This document shows, in pieces, positions 1 through 7,453 of a stretch of 36,024 nucleotides of DNA. The stretch covers positions 1-36,024 of the forward strand of contig NZ_VJMG01000022.1 in NCBI RefSeq assembly GCF_007004135.1, read 5' to 3'. Below the pieces are notes generated by a model, which had not been told where the DNA came from, ran no database searches, and saw only the letters and a program-made list of their open reading frames with translations. The position numbers were made by a program, and so were the translations under genes. Positions within the stretch are counted from its first letter, which is position 1, and each line of letters opens with the position of its first letter. Source of the stretch: Affinirhizobium straminoryzae. GTDB taxonomy: Bacteria > Pseudomonadota > Alphaproteobacteria > Rhizobiales > Rhizobiaceae.

Positions 1-32
1 CGGCCGGCGGGGAGGACGCTGGCCGTGGCGTC

Positions 33-935
33 TTACTGGGGATCGGTCACGAAACTGCCGCCCCGGCAATTCTTGAGGTAGTTCAGCGCATGCACCTGGC
101 CCGTCATTTCCAGCTGGTCGCGGTAGACGGGATCATGCCAGCCTTCGATATCGACGGAACCGGACCATCCGGCAAGCCGAAGCTCGGACATCACATCCGT
201 CCAGTTGGTGTCGCCAAAGCCCGGCGTGCGCATGAAGACGAAGGGATGCTTGCCGAAAATGCCGTGCTCGCGGATCACGTCCCAGCGGATCGTGGCGTCC
301 TTGCCATGGATGTGGAAGAACTTGTGCGCCCATTTGCGGATCTGCGGCAAAGGCTCGATCAGATAGACCATCTGGTGGCAAGGCTCCCATTCGAGCCCGA
401 TATGATCGTCCGGCGTCTCGTTGAAGATCAGTTCCCAGGCATCCGGATTGTGGGCGATGTTCCAGTCACCCGTCTGCCAGTTGCCGTCCATGGCGCAGTT
501 CTCGAAGGCAATCTTCACGCCCTTGTCAGCCGCGCGGCGGGCAAGCTCGCTCCAGATCTCGCGATAGCGCGGAAGGCTGTCCGGCAGCGGCCTGCCGCGC
601 ACGCGGCCGGTGAAACCGGCCACGCAGGTTGCGCCGAAGTGATGGGCATTATCGATGCAATCCTTCCAGCCCTGCAGCGTCTGCAGGTCGATGTCGGTGC
701 CTTCGAGCGGATTGCCGAACATGCCGAGGGTGGAGATGGTGATATCGCGATCGCCGATCGCCTCCACGCAGCGCTTGCCGAGATCGGCCAGATCCTGGCC
801 GTTGGTGGTCTGCCAGAAGAAGGGCTGGAAGCTCTCAAACCCCATGTCGGACAGTTGGCCGATGCGCTCCGCGGCCTTGCCGGCCGAGGCGCTGATCATG
901 GTGCCGATACGGATGGACTGGGCGGGATTGCTCAC
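33..935 (-). CDS. Sugar phosphate isomerase/epimerase-like TIM-barrel protein
   Basis: This 300-residue protein looks like a member of the xylose isomerase-like/AP endonuclease 2 TIM-barrel superfamily, whose members isomerise or epimerise sugars, inositols or keto-sugars with a divalent metal. Candidate metal ligands lie on successive strands: Glu145 in IAFEN, Glu182/His187 in LEWEPCH, His208/His210 in FHIHGK and Glu264 in DIEGWH. The start is GTG (GTG AGC AAT CCC) with AAGGA nine bases upstream inside the end of the preceding gene. It lies 3 bases downstream of the Gfo/Idh/MocA oxidoreductase gene, so the two are co-transcribed. Such pairs usually degrade or interconvert an unusual sugar, inositol or glycoside, and the divergent LacI-type regulator supports this. 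The substrate cannot be read from the sequence. No signal peptide is visible, so it should be cytoplasmic. Confidence 0.85.
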   Translation of the reverse strand: MSNPAQSIRIGTMISASAGKAAERIGQLSDMGFESFQPFFWQTTNGQDLADLGKRCVEAIGDRDITISTLGMFGNPLEGTDIDLQTLQGWKDCIDNAHHFGATCVAGFTGRVRGRPLPDSLPRYREIWSELARRAADKGVKIAFENCAMDGNWQTGDWNIAHNPDAWELIFNETPDDHIGLEWEPCHQMVYLIEPLPQIRKWAHKFFHIHGKDATIRWDVIREHGIFGKHPFVFMRTPGFGDTNWTDVMSELRLAGWSGSVDIEGWHDPVYRDQLEMTGQVHALNYLKNCRGGSFVTDPQ

Positions 936-938
936 AGG

Positions 939-1982
939 TCAATGTCCTTCTGTCTGAATGCTGACGACCTGGCCGGTGCGGGCGCTTTCGATGGCGCCGA
1001 ACACCATGGCAAGGCTTCTGATATTGTCGTGGCTCACCGTCTCGGGCACCGTGCCGCCACGGATTGCCGCGACAAAATCCCTCAGCACGCTGCGGTGGCC
1101 ATGCGTCTGCGTTTCGAACGGCGCTTGCGGCACATCGACCGTGCGCAAGCCGCGCAGCAGGCCGGCCTCATCGCCCGCCACCGTCGCCTCGAAGGCGTCT
1201 TCGCCATCCCAGGTCAGCATGCCCTTGGAGCCGATCAGCCGCCAGGCGCTTTCCCAGCTGGTCCGGCGGCCCTCCGCGCACCAGGAGCCGCGATAGGTCA
1301 GAACGACGTCGTCCGAGAGCCGGAAAATCGCATTGGCGGCCGCACCGTGGCGATACCAGGAACCGGCAGGATTGGTTTCGACGCAATAGACCGAAAGCGG
1401 CACCTTGCCGGACACGAAGCGGGCGGCATCCAGCGTGTGGATCGCCATGTCGAGCAGCAGGACATGATCCATGTCGTCCCGGAAGCCGCCGAAATGCGGA
1501 CCGATGAAGAAATCACAGTGAACACCGGTCAAGGTGCCGATGACCCCCTCCTCCACCGCCCGGCGCAGCCGGCGGATGCCCGTGATGAAGCGGCGATTCT
1601 GCACAATGGCGTGGATGCGGCCTGCCTGCCGTGCCACTTCGATCAGATGCCGCGCTTCATCCATGGAGATGGACAAAGGCTTTTCACTCAGAACATGGCA
1701 ACCATGAGCAAAGGCCGTTTCCACGACGGCGGCCCGCGCGACAGGCACAACCACGTCGAACACGAGTTCCGCGCGCGTCGCCGTCAGCACCTCGCCGAGA
1801 TCGGTTCCGATGCGGACGGATGACAGTCCGAAATCCTGGGCCAGCGCCTCGGCCGCACCTCGGTTGAGATCCACCAGACCGACGACGATCACATCCCTTT
1901 TCAGATCGGGATCGTCCTGCAAGGCCCTCAGCCAGCCTCTGGCCATAGCTCCGCACCCGCACAAAACGGCTCTGTATGTCAC
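939..1982 (-). CDS. Gfo/Idh/MocA-family NAD(P)-dependent oxidoreductase
   Basis: A 347-residue dehydrogenase-like protein with an N-terminal Rossmann fold (GCGAMA at about residues 9-14) and the family signature EKP at residues 100-102 (HVLSEKPLS), where Lys101 is the expected catalytic lysine. A second-domain motif, HTLDAARFV, provides the usual Asp/His region. The family oxidises or reduces sugars, inositols and related polyols using NAD(P). I chose the GTG start at 1982 because AGGAGG lies six bases upstream (1989-1994). A longer frame opens at 2024 but would put the start codon inside the operator region and add 14 residues that do not look like the family. It is the first gene of a two-gene minus-strand operon with the isomerase-like gene. 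The operon is probably repressed by the divergent LacI-type protein through the palindrome at 2029-2042. Confidence 0.87.
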   Translation of the reverse strand: MTYRAVLCGCGAMARGWLRALQDDPDLKRDVIVVGLVDLNRGAAEALAQDFGLSSVRIGTDLGEVLTATRAELVFDVVVPVARAAVVETAFAHGCHVLSEKPLSISMDEARHLIEVARQAGRIHAIVQNRRFITGIRRLRRAVEEGVIGTLTGVHCDFFIGPHFGGFRDDMDHVLLLDMAIHTLDAARFVSGKVPLSVYCVETNPAGSWYRHGAAANAIFRLSDDVVLTYRGSWCAEGRRTSWESAWRLIGSKGMLTWDGEDAFEATVAGDEAGLLRGLRTVDVPQAPFETQTHGHRSVLRDFVAAIRGGTVPETVSHDNIRSLAMVFGAIESARTGQVVSIQTEGH

Positions 1983-2028
1983 TGAAATCCTCCTGCGGAC
2001 GGAATGGAACTCCTCTTCCATCACCTTC

Positions 2029-2042
2029 CGTAAACGTTTACG
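2029..2042. promoter_or_regulatory. Perfect 14-bp palindrome, LacI-type operator
   Basis: CGTAAACGTTTACG is a perfect inverted repeat with a central CG step, the classic operator shape of LacI/GalR-family repressors. It lies between the divergent oxidoreductase gene (start 1982) and the LacI-type regulator gene (start 2120), where it could control both. That the neighbouring regulator binds it is inference. Confidence 0.75.
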
Positions 2043-2080
2043 ACACTAATTGCGGGGGACTTGCCCTGTCAAGAGGCTTT

Positions 2081-2096
2081 CCGTAAACGATAACGG
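2081..2096. promoter_or_regulatory. Second, degenerate LacI-type operator
   Basis: CCGTAAACGATAACGG repeats the CGTAAACG half-site of the perfect palindrome and is symmetric at 12 of 16 positions. Its centre is 53 bp from the centre of the first site, about five helical turns, so a dimer of dimers could bridge both. It lies 23 bp upstream of the regulator gene and may serve autoregulation. Confidence 0.55.
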
Positions 2097-2119
2097 AGCA
2101 GAAGGGATACAAGGCGCAC

Positions 2120-3136
2120 ATGAAAGGCATTCGCCAACTGGCAGATCACCTCGATATCTCGATCGGCACCGTGTCGCGCGCCTTGAACGGCAAGCCGGAT
2201 GTGAACGACGAAACCCGCAGGCGCGTGTTGGAGGCAGCCGAAAAATTCGGCTATGTCGCGAACCAGGCCGGCCGTTCGCTGCGCAAGGGAGCCACCGGCA
2301 TCATCGGCTTCATGATGCAGACCGGGCATGAAATCACCGGCCAGGGCGACACCTTCTTCATGAGCGTGTTCGACGGGGTGCAGACGGTGCTCGCCCGCCA
2401 CAAGCTCGATCTCGTCGCCCTGCTCTGCTCATCGGAAGAAGATCCCGATGCCTATATGAAGCGCGTTGTAGCGCGCGGCTTTGCCGACGGCATCATCCTG
2501 TCCGCCACGCGTTACCGGGATGATCGCTTCGGCACGCTGCACAAGGCAGGCATACCCTTCATTTCGCTGGGACGCAGCCGGAGCGATGTTGGCCAGCCCT
2601 GGTACGACCTCGATTTCGAGGGCATGGCAGAGACCGCCATCGATCGGCTTGTGGCGAAGGGCCACAAAAAGATCGCCATCGGCCGCCCGGAAGGCGAAAT
2701 CAACCTCGGTTACGTGTTCGAGGAACGTTGTCACGCGGCCCTGGCCCGGCACGGGCTGCGGCTCGATCCGGCCCATGTCTTCCGCTCCCGGCCGAACGAA
2801 AGCGGCGGATACAAGCTGGCGCGGAATTTTATCGCGGCGCCCGCACAGCCAACGGCCATGGTCCTGCTGAACGAGGCGACCGTGATCGGCTTCTATCGCG
2901 GGCTGGAAGAGGCCGGACTGACGCCCGGCCGCGAGGTGGCGGTGATCGGGCAATACAGCCCGCTCGTCCAGTTCCTGTCGCCGCGCCTGACCTGTTTTCG
3001 CCCCGCGCTGCGAGATCTTGGCGTGGCGGTGGCGGAAAGCCTGCTTTCCACCATGCCCGCCTTTGCCGACGCCTATCCGCAGGCGCCGCGCCAATGCCTC
3101 TGGCCGATGAACTTCATCGAGGGCGAAAGTGGCTGA
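2120..3136 (+). CDS. LacI/GalR-family transcriptional regulator
   Basis: A 338-residue regulator of normal length for the family. Residues 1-56 form the LacI helix-turn-helix: IRQLADHLDISIGTVSRALN followed by DETRRRVLEAAEKFGY and the hinge RSLRKG. The rest is a periplasmic-binding-protein-like effector domain containing DGIILSA, a PFISLGR strand and a C-terminal AVIGQYSP strand. It is divergent from the oxidoreductase/isomerase pair, and two CGTAAACG-containing palindromes lie between them. It therefore most likely represses that operon until a sugar-like effector is bound, and may also control itself. The effector is not recognisable from sequence. Confidence 0.92.
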   Translation: MKGIRQLADHLDISIGTVSRALNGKPDVNDETRRRVLEAAEKFGYVANQAGRSLRKGATGIIGFMMQTGHEITGQGDTFFMSVFDGVQTVLARHKLDLVALLCSSEEDPDAYMKRVVARGFADGIILSATRYRDDRFGTLHKAGIPFISLGRSRSDVGQPWYDLDFEGMAETAIDRLVAKGHKKIAIGRPEGEINLGYVFEERCHAALARHGLRLDPAHVFRSRPNESGGYKLARNFIAAPAQPTAMVLLNEATVIGFYRGLEEAGLTPGREVAVIGQYSPLVQFLSPRLTCFRPALRDLGVAVAESLLSTMPAFADAYPQAPRQCLWPMNFIEGESG

Positions 3137-3147
3137 TCGCAGGCGGC

Positions 3148-3747
3148 TCAGGCCGCTGCGGCGGCCTCAGCCTCGACCCGCGACAGCACGAATTCGAAGG
3201 CGCGCCTTGCTCCTTCGATGGCGCGAGCCTCTTCCTCGGCAGACAGTTCGACCGCGTCGAGCGCCGCGGTGAAACGACGCCACTGCAGGCCCCGGCCTTC
3301 CGGATGGCCGGCCAGATGACGGGCACCAAACTCTTCCGACAGGCCAAGCTGCTCCTTCGCCGCCTTGAGCAGGAAGGCGGCACCGAGATTCGACCCCTCC
3401 GCCACATAAAGCCAGCCAAGCGCTTCGGCGCCCCCGATGGCGGGCCTTTCCTCAACGGGCAGAAAAACAGGAGCTCCGCCCAGATCCACCACATCGGCAC
3501 GCACCTCAGCCAGGCGGCACCGGTCGGCAAGGTCAGGCAGAAGAGAGGCCAGCCAGGCATCATCGTAGAGTTCCTCTATCGCGGCATGGAACGCACACTG
3601 GATCTTGAGGAAGCGGAGATAGTTCGGCCGCCCGGCAAACGGCTGCAGCGACATGATGCGTCCATCAAGGCGCTCGTGTGTCGGATGGGTTTCGGCACGC
3701 AGACGCGCGGCAAGGCTGTCGACAGGGCTGGCGGGTTGGATGGTCAT
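3148..3747 (-). CDS. Heme oxygenase (biliverdin-forming type)
   Basis: The 199-residue product resembles bacterial HmuO/BphO-type heme oxygenases, which use oxygen and reductant to open heme into biliverdin, CO and Fe2+. The N-terminal helix carries ETHPTHERLD with His24 as the likely proximal heme ligand. The distal region carries YVAEGSNLGA, close to the family EGS-x-LGG motif. I set the start at the internal ATG at 3747 (MTIQPASP). The frame extends upstream to 3825, but those residues do not look like the family. No bacteriophytochrome gene is adjacent, although many biliverdin-forming enzymes are coupled to one. The TGA-N9-TCA box upstream suggests a role in iron recovery from heme instead. 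The last residues are alanine-rich. It converges on the LacI-type gene, with 11 bp between stop codons. Confidence 0.85.
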   Translation of the reverse strand: MTIQPASPVDSLAARLRAETHPTHERLDGRIMSLQPFAGRPNYLRFLKIQCAFHAAIEELYDDAWLASLLPDLADRCRLAEVRADVVDLGGAPVFLPVEERPAIGGAEALGWLYVAEGSNLGAAFLLKAAKEQLGLSEEFGARHLAGHPEGRGLQWRRFTAALDAVELSAEEEARAIEGARRAFEFVLSRVEAEAAAAA

Positions 3748-3883
3748 CGTCTTTGCTTCTTGAAAATTGCAGGGTTCGGCTGGCGACACCGATCGGAACA
3801 TCGTCAGGTAGCGCCGGGCGTCCAAATGAAAAGTCCGACGGACAACGATTGCTGCCAGACGGCACGATCGGCATACACAAACA

Positions 3884-3898
3884 TGATTATATTAATCA
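3884..3898 (-). promoter_or_regulatory. IRO box (RirA-like, TGA-N9-TCA) upstream of heme oxygenase
   Basis: TGATTATATTAATCA matches the rhizobial iron-responsive operator TGA-N9-TCA and has symmetric TGATTA/TAATCA arms in an AT-rich island. It lies 137 bp upstream of the chosen heme oxygenase start. Overlapping TTGATT on the minus strand could be a -35 element. In rhizobia, RirA represses iron-uptake genes through such boxes under iron-replete conditions, so the gene should be induced by iron limitation. Confidence 0.6.
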
Positions 3899-3994
3899 AG
3901 ATAAATCTGGAAAGTCGCGCTCGCCGGTTGCCTTTCGGCATTGCAGGAGAAAACCGGCTTGGTTCGTCACATCGGGATGGAGAGAACGCGGTAT

Positions 3995-4140
3995 AAAAAA
4001 GAAGGCCGGCCCCGGAGGCACAGGGGCCGGCCTGGAGCAGAGGAAGCGGCAGGGGGGCCTCTCTTCCGCTCAACAATGGCGCCGACGCATAAACGCCAGC
4101 GATTACGCCTTACCCTTTGACGGATGCTCGGAGATCCTGC
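3995..4140 (-). ncRNA. Candidate small RNA ending at the orphan terminator
   Basis: This call is inferred from the strong orphan minus-strand terminator. A TTGACA hexamer on the minus strand at 4151-4146 could be a -35 element, but the matching -10 is poor, so the 5' end is uncertain. The predicted transcript would carry C-rich unpaired segments (GGCCCCCCTGCC and CCTCC in the terminal loop), which resemble the anti-Shine-Dalgarno motifs of several rhizobial trans-acting sRNAs. I cannot assign it to a named family. Confidence 0.3.
4004..4032 (-). terminator. Rho-independent terminator on the minus strand
   Basis: A perfect 10-bp GC stem (GGCCGGCCCC paired with GGGGCCGGCC) has a 9-base loop. 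Read on the minus strand it is followed by TTCTTTTTTAT (down to about 3994). No U-tract follows on the plus strand, so it acts leftward. No protein gene on the minus strand ends here, which points to a short noncoding transcript starting between about 4033 and 4400. Confidence 0.75.
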
Positions 4141-4314
4141 CGCCCTGTCAAACGCGATCACGGGTCTCGGAAAAACGCGTGTGCGCGGACAGAGGACGTG
4201 CACGAAGAGGCGAAGCAATCCACAATCTGGGACGCTCTCTTTTTACCGGTCACCGGTTTCCGGGGTTGTGCCGATGATTTCCGAACATCTCCGTCGGTCG
4301 CATTTTTGTAACGA

Positions 4315-4343
4315 AATGTTTCTCGTTCCCCTTCGGAAACATT
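4315..4343. promoter_or_regulatory. Inverted repeat upstream of the two-component operon
   Basis: AATGTTTC and GAAACATT form a perfect 8-bp inverted repeat with a 13-base spacer. An overlapping AACGA/TCGTT pair sits at its left end, and GGTTTACAATTTT follows. It lies about 70 bp upstream of the response regulator start, where an OmpR-type regulator could bind for autoregulation. The link is inferred from position only. Confidence 0.4.
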
Positions 4344-4412
4344 GGTTTACAATTTTTTCCAGCTGCCGCGTCGCCGATCGGCTAGTCAGGACTGGATTGG
4401 AAAGGACATCTG

Positions 4413-5138
4413 ATGAACGGCAGTGGTCACATCCTGATCGTCGACGACGACCGTGAAATCCGGTCGCTGCTGTCGCGCTATCTGGCTGAACAGGGCATGC
4501 GGGTCAGCGTTGCAGCCGACCGGAAGGAATGCGAAGCGATGGTGGCAACCGGCAAGCCGGATCTGGTGGTGCTGGATGTCATGCTGCCGGACGGATCGGG
4601 TCTCGACATCTGCCGGATGCTGCGCGAGCGCCAGCCCTCGCTTGCCATCATCCTGCTGACCGCACTGAAGGAAGACGTCGACCGGATCATCGGTCTGGAA
4701 ATCGGCGCCGACGACTATCTCGGCAAACCCTTCAACCCGCGCGAACTTCTGGCACGTATCAAGGCCATCCTCCGGCGCACGGGGCAGACAGCGGAAAGCC
4801 CGCCATCCGCCCGGCTCTATTTCTTCGAGGGCTTCGAGGCTGATCCTGCTCTTCGCATGGTCCGCCACGAGAGCGGCGCCCAGCTCGACCTCACAGGTGC
4901 CGAATTCGATTTGCTACAGGTTTTCCTGGAACGCCCCGGCCGGCTTCTGTCGCGCGACCAGTTGCTCGATCTCACACAGGGCCGCAACCGCGATCCGATG
5001 GACCGTTCGATCGACGTACTGATCAGCCGGCTGCGGCGCAAGCTCAACGAGCATACGGAGGCCATGATCTTCAAGACCGTCCGCAATGGCGGGTACCAGC
5101 TGACGGTGACCGTCAGAACCCTTGCGGGCGGCCGATGA
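4413..5138 (+). CDS. OmpR-family response regulator
   Basis: A 241-residue DNA-binding response regulator. The receiver domain (about residues 5-118) has the acidic pocket Asp11-Asp13, the phospho-acceptor Asp55 in LVVLDVMLPDG, Thr83 in ILLTA and Lys105 in GKPFNP. The C-terminal winged helix (about 140-232) shows LTGAEFDLLQVFLERPGRLLSRDQLL and the recognition region DRSIDVLISRLRRKL, ending in VRNGGYQL. The start ATG has a GGAAAGGA-type ribosome binding site. Its stop overlaps the ATG of the sensor kinase gene (ATGA), so the pair is translationally coupled. Nothing nearby identifies its stimulus. The inverted repeat at 4315-4343 may be its binding site. Confidence 0.93.
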   Translation: MNGSGHILIVDDDREIRSLLSRYLAEQGMRVSVAADRKECEAMVATGKPDLVVLDVMLPDGSGLDICRMLRERQPSLAIILLTALKEDVDRIIGLEIGADDYLGKPFNPRELLARIKAILRRTGQTAESPPSARLYFFEGFEADPALRMVRHESGAQLDLTGAEFDLLQVFLERPGRLLSRDQLLDLTQGRNRDPMDRSIDVLISRLRRKLNEHTEAMIFKTVRNGGYQLTVTVRTLAGGR

Positions 5139-6388
5139 AGTCGCTTTACCACCGCATCGCAGCGCTCCTTGTGCTATCCATCGTGTCGGTGGTCGGACTG
5201 GCCACCTTCGTTGCCAGCCGCGTGCTGGAGCCGCCGGATGCACACGACATCCTTGCGCCGGTTGTGTCGCAGATGCGGCTGACGCTGGCGCTGGTGGAAA
5301 CCGACCCGGCGAAGGCCGCAACCGCCGGCGCCCGGCTGGACAACCGGCTTCCGGACGGCCAACCCCATGCGCGGTTGAGCGAAGCCCTTGTCGAGATGCT
5401 GGCAGCCGACGACATCCATCTGCCCTCCGAGGTCATCAAGACGAGTGAGACCCCGCCGATGATGGCGGCCGTGCGCACGCCGGATGGCGCATGGGCGGTG
5501 TTTCGCATCCCGCATCGCGCACCGCCCTCCGACTGGCTCTATATCCTCGGCGGCTGGATGCTGCTGATCGTGCTTGGAAGCCTTGCCATTTCCTTCTTCA
5601 TCGCCTCGAAGATCACCCGGCCGCTGGAACTTCTGGAAGGCGCTGCCGAAAGTATCGGCAAGGACGGGCTTCTGCCGCCCATCCCCGAAAAGGGCAGCCG
5701 CGAGGTGCGCGCCACGGCTCGCGCGCTGAACCGGCTGAGCAGCCGGCTGCGCAGCGCTCTGGAAAGCCGCATGCGGCTGGTGGCAGCCGCCGGCCATGAC
5801 CTGCGGACCCCCATGACCCGCATGCGGCTCAGGGCGGAGTTCATCAGCGGTGATGACGAGCGCGCCAAATGGCTGTCCGATCTCGAGGAACTGGACTCGA
5901 TCGCCGACAGCGCGATCGGGCTGGTGCGCGAGGAGACCAGCGACTCCGGGCCGGAGTTGATCCGTCTCGACATCATGGTGCGGCTGATCACGGAAGAACT
6001 GGCAAAACTCGGCTTTGCCATCGAGCTTTCCAGTGCCGCCGATGCAACCGTGCCAGCGCAACCCATGGCGCTGAAGCGGGCGCTGCGCAATCTCGTGATC
6101 AATGCCGCCACTCATGGCGGCGGTGGTCGCTGGCGGCTCGAGACGACAGCCAAAGACGCCGTTCTGACCATCGAGGATGGCGGGCCGGGCATTCCCGAGG
6201 ATCTGCTCGGCCAGGTCTTCGAACCGTTTTTCCGCGTCGATCCTGCCCGCCGCAAGACGGCGCCGGGGGCAGGCCTCGGCCTTGCAATTGCCAAGGAAAT
6301 CGTCAACCGCTTCGGCGGCGATATCGACATCGCAAACCGGCCGGCCGGCGGGCTTGTGCAGACGGTGCGGTTGCCGCTTTCCGCCTGA
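5135..6388 (+). CDS. Membrane sensor histidine kinase (EnvZ-like architecture)
   Basis: A 417-residue sensor kinase. Transmembrane segments lie at about residues 8-28 and 134-158, flanking a periplasmic loop of about 100 residues with no family I recognise. A HAMP linker follows (SKITRPLELLEGAAESI), then the dimerisation/phosphoacceptor helix with His221 in AAGHDLRTPMTRMRLR. The catalytic domain carries an N box (NLVINAATHGG), a G1 box (IEDGGPGIPE), an F box (FEPFFRVD) and a G2 box (GAGLGLAIAKEIV). It overlaps the response regulator gene by 4 bases and is surely its partner. The short periplasmic sensor and the HDLRTPMTRMRLR signature place it near EnvZ/RstB-type kinases. The ligand is unknown. 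Confidence 0.92.
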   Translation: MKSLYHRIAALLVLSIVSVVGLATFVASRVLEPPDAHDILAPVVSQMRLTLALVETDPAKAATAGARLDNRLPDGQPHARLSEALVEMLAADDIHLPSEVIKTSETPPMMAAVRTPDGAWAVFRIPHRAPPSDWLYILGGWMLLIVLGSLAISFFIASKITRPLELLEGAAESIGKDGLLPPIPEKGSREVRATARALNRLSSRLRSALESRMRLVAAAGHDLRTPMTRMRLRAEFISGDDERAKWLSDLEELDSIADSAIGLVREETSDSGPELIRLDIMVRLITEELAKLGFAIELSSAADATVPAQPMALKRALRNLVINAATHGGGGRWRLETTAKDAVLTIEDGGPGIPEDLLGQVFEPFFRVDPARRKTAPGAGLGLAIAKEIVNRFGGDIDIANRPAGGLVQTVRLPLSA

Positions 6389-6512
6389 CCGCGGTCCGGA
6401 GGCTTTCCGGTGACGCAAACGTGATTGCATCTCCGCTTATGAAAGAAATCCCTTCTGCACGCTCGTGCGAATACTGTGCTGTTATGGGCGCATGGCTTGG
6501 AGGGAGACCACG

Positions 6513-7400
6513 ATGACGAGACTGACCGCAAGGGACTTTCCGCAGGAACTGCTGGAGCTTTACGATTTCTATGCGCATGGGAAGATCACCAAGCGCGAGT
6601 TTCTCGATCGCGCCGCGAAGTTCGCGGTGGGCGGCATGACGGCCGCCGCGCTGGTCGCACAGCTTTCACCGGATTATGCGCTCGCGCAGCAGGTCGAGTT
6701 CACCGATCCTGACATCCTCCCGGAATACATCACCTATGCCTCGGAGAAGGGCAATGGCCAGGTGCGCGCCTATCTCGTGAAGCCGGCCAAACTGGAAAGC
6801 AAGGCGCCGGCCGTCGTGGTGGTGCACGAAAACCGTGGCCTCAACCCCTATATCGAGGATGTGGCGCGTCGCGTGGCGAAAGCCGGTTTCATCGCGCTGG
6901 CGCCGGATGGCCTCACCTCTGTCGGCGGGTATCCCGGCAACGACGACAAGGGCCGCGAGCTTCAGGCCAAGGTCGATCCGGAAAAGCTGATGAACGACTT
7001 CTTCGCCGCGGTCGAATTCCTGATGGAATATCCGCAATCCACCGGCAAGGTCGGCATCACCGGCTTCTGCTATGGCGGGGGCGTTGCCAATGCGGCCGCC
7101 GTCGCCTATCCGGAACTCGCCGCCGCCGTGCCCTTCTACGGCCGCCAGCCGCGCGCGGAAGACGTGGCGAAGATCAAGGCGCCGCTTCTTATCCACTATG
7201 CGGAACTTGATACCCGCATCAACGAGGGCTGGCCGGCCTATGAAGCGGCGCTGAAGGCAAATCACAAGACCTACGAGGCCTATATCTATCCCGGCGTGAA
7301 CCACGGCTTCCACAACGATTCCACGCCGCGTTACGACGAAGCCGCCGCAAAACTCGCTTGGGACCGGACAATCGCCTGGTTCAAGCGCTATCTGGCCTGA
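6513..7400 (+). CDS. Dienelactone hydrolase-family protein, possibly exported
   Basis: A 295-residue alpha/beta-hydrolase of the dienelactone hydrolase family. The Cys-Asp-His triad is complete: Cys186 in GFCYGG, Asp233 in AELDTRIN and His264 in NHGFHND. The family Glu is present in VHENRG (Glu106). Compared with classical enzymes it has about 60 extra N-terminal residues, including [25 protein letters not shown], a hydrophobic stretch ending near ALAQQ. This resembles a weak Tat or membrane-targeting segment and fits YghX-like members. The start at 6513 is favoured by GGAGGGAG upstream; a longer frame from 6465 lacks a ribosome site. It follows the kinase gene by 124 bases on the same strand. 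The substrate is unknown and a role in chlorocatechol degradation is not supported by context. Confidence 0.85.
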   Translation: MTRLTARDFPQELLELYDFYAHGKITKREFLDRAAKFAVGGMTAAALVAQLSPDYALAQQVEFTDPDILPEYITYASEKGNGQVRAYLVKPAKLESKAPAVVVVHENRGLNPYIEDVARRVAKAGFIALAPDGLTSVGGYPGNDDKGRELQAKVDPEKLMNDFFAAVEFLMEYPQSTGKVGITGFCYGGGVANAAAVAYPELAAAVPFYGRQPRAEDVAKIKAPLLIHYAELDTRINEGWPAYEAALKANHKTYEAYIYPGVNHGFHNDSTPRYDEAAAKLAWDRTIAWFKRYLA

Positions 7401-7406
7401 TCAACA

Positions 7407-7437
7407 ATGGCCGCGCCCGCACCCGCAGGGCGGCCAT
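7407..7437. terminator. Hairpin between convergent genes
   Basis: ATGGCCG and CGGCCAT pair, with an additional inner CCC/GGG stem and a 2-base bulge. The element sits in the 53-bp gap between the convergent hydrolase and SRPBCC genes and can serve as a bidirectional terminator, although there is no U-tract on either side. Confidence 0.45.
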
Positions 7438-7453
7438 CTCACAAGGGTGCCGC

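Larger units (their letters stand above)
3748..4412. other. 665-bp intergenic region with regulatory elements but no convincing gene
   Basis: This gap separates the heme oxygenase gene (leftward) from the two-component operon (rightward). It holds an iron-responsive-like palindrome, a strong minus-strand terminator with no recognisable upstream gene, and an inverted repeat in front of the response regulator. Short open frames on both strands show no family resemblance, no good ribosome binding site and arginine-rich compositions typical of noncoding GC-rich DNA, so I do not call them. Confidence 0.6.

Noticed and set aside
90..1823. Long open frame opposite the isomerase and oxidoreductase genes
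   Set aside because: It is antisense to two clear family members, is rich in Arg, Ala and His, and has no ribosome site or domain. It reflects high GC third-position bias.
3148..3747. Heme oxygenase as part of a bacteriophytochrome light-sensing pair
   Set aside because: No phytochrome or PAS-GAF-PHY kinase is adjacent. The nearby two-component kinase has a transmembrane EnvZ-like layout and lies across a 665-bp gap in the other orientation.
4124..4456. Short plus-strand open frame before the response regulator
   Set aside because: It overlaps the regulator start in another frame, crosses the inverted repeat and has no family resemblance.
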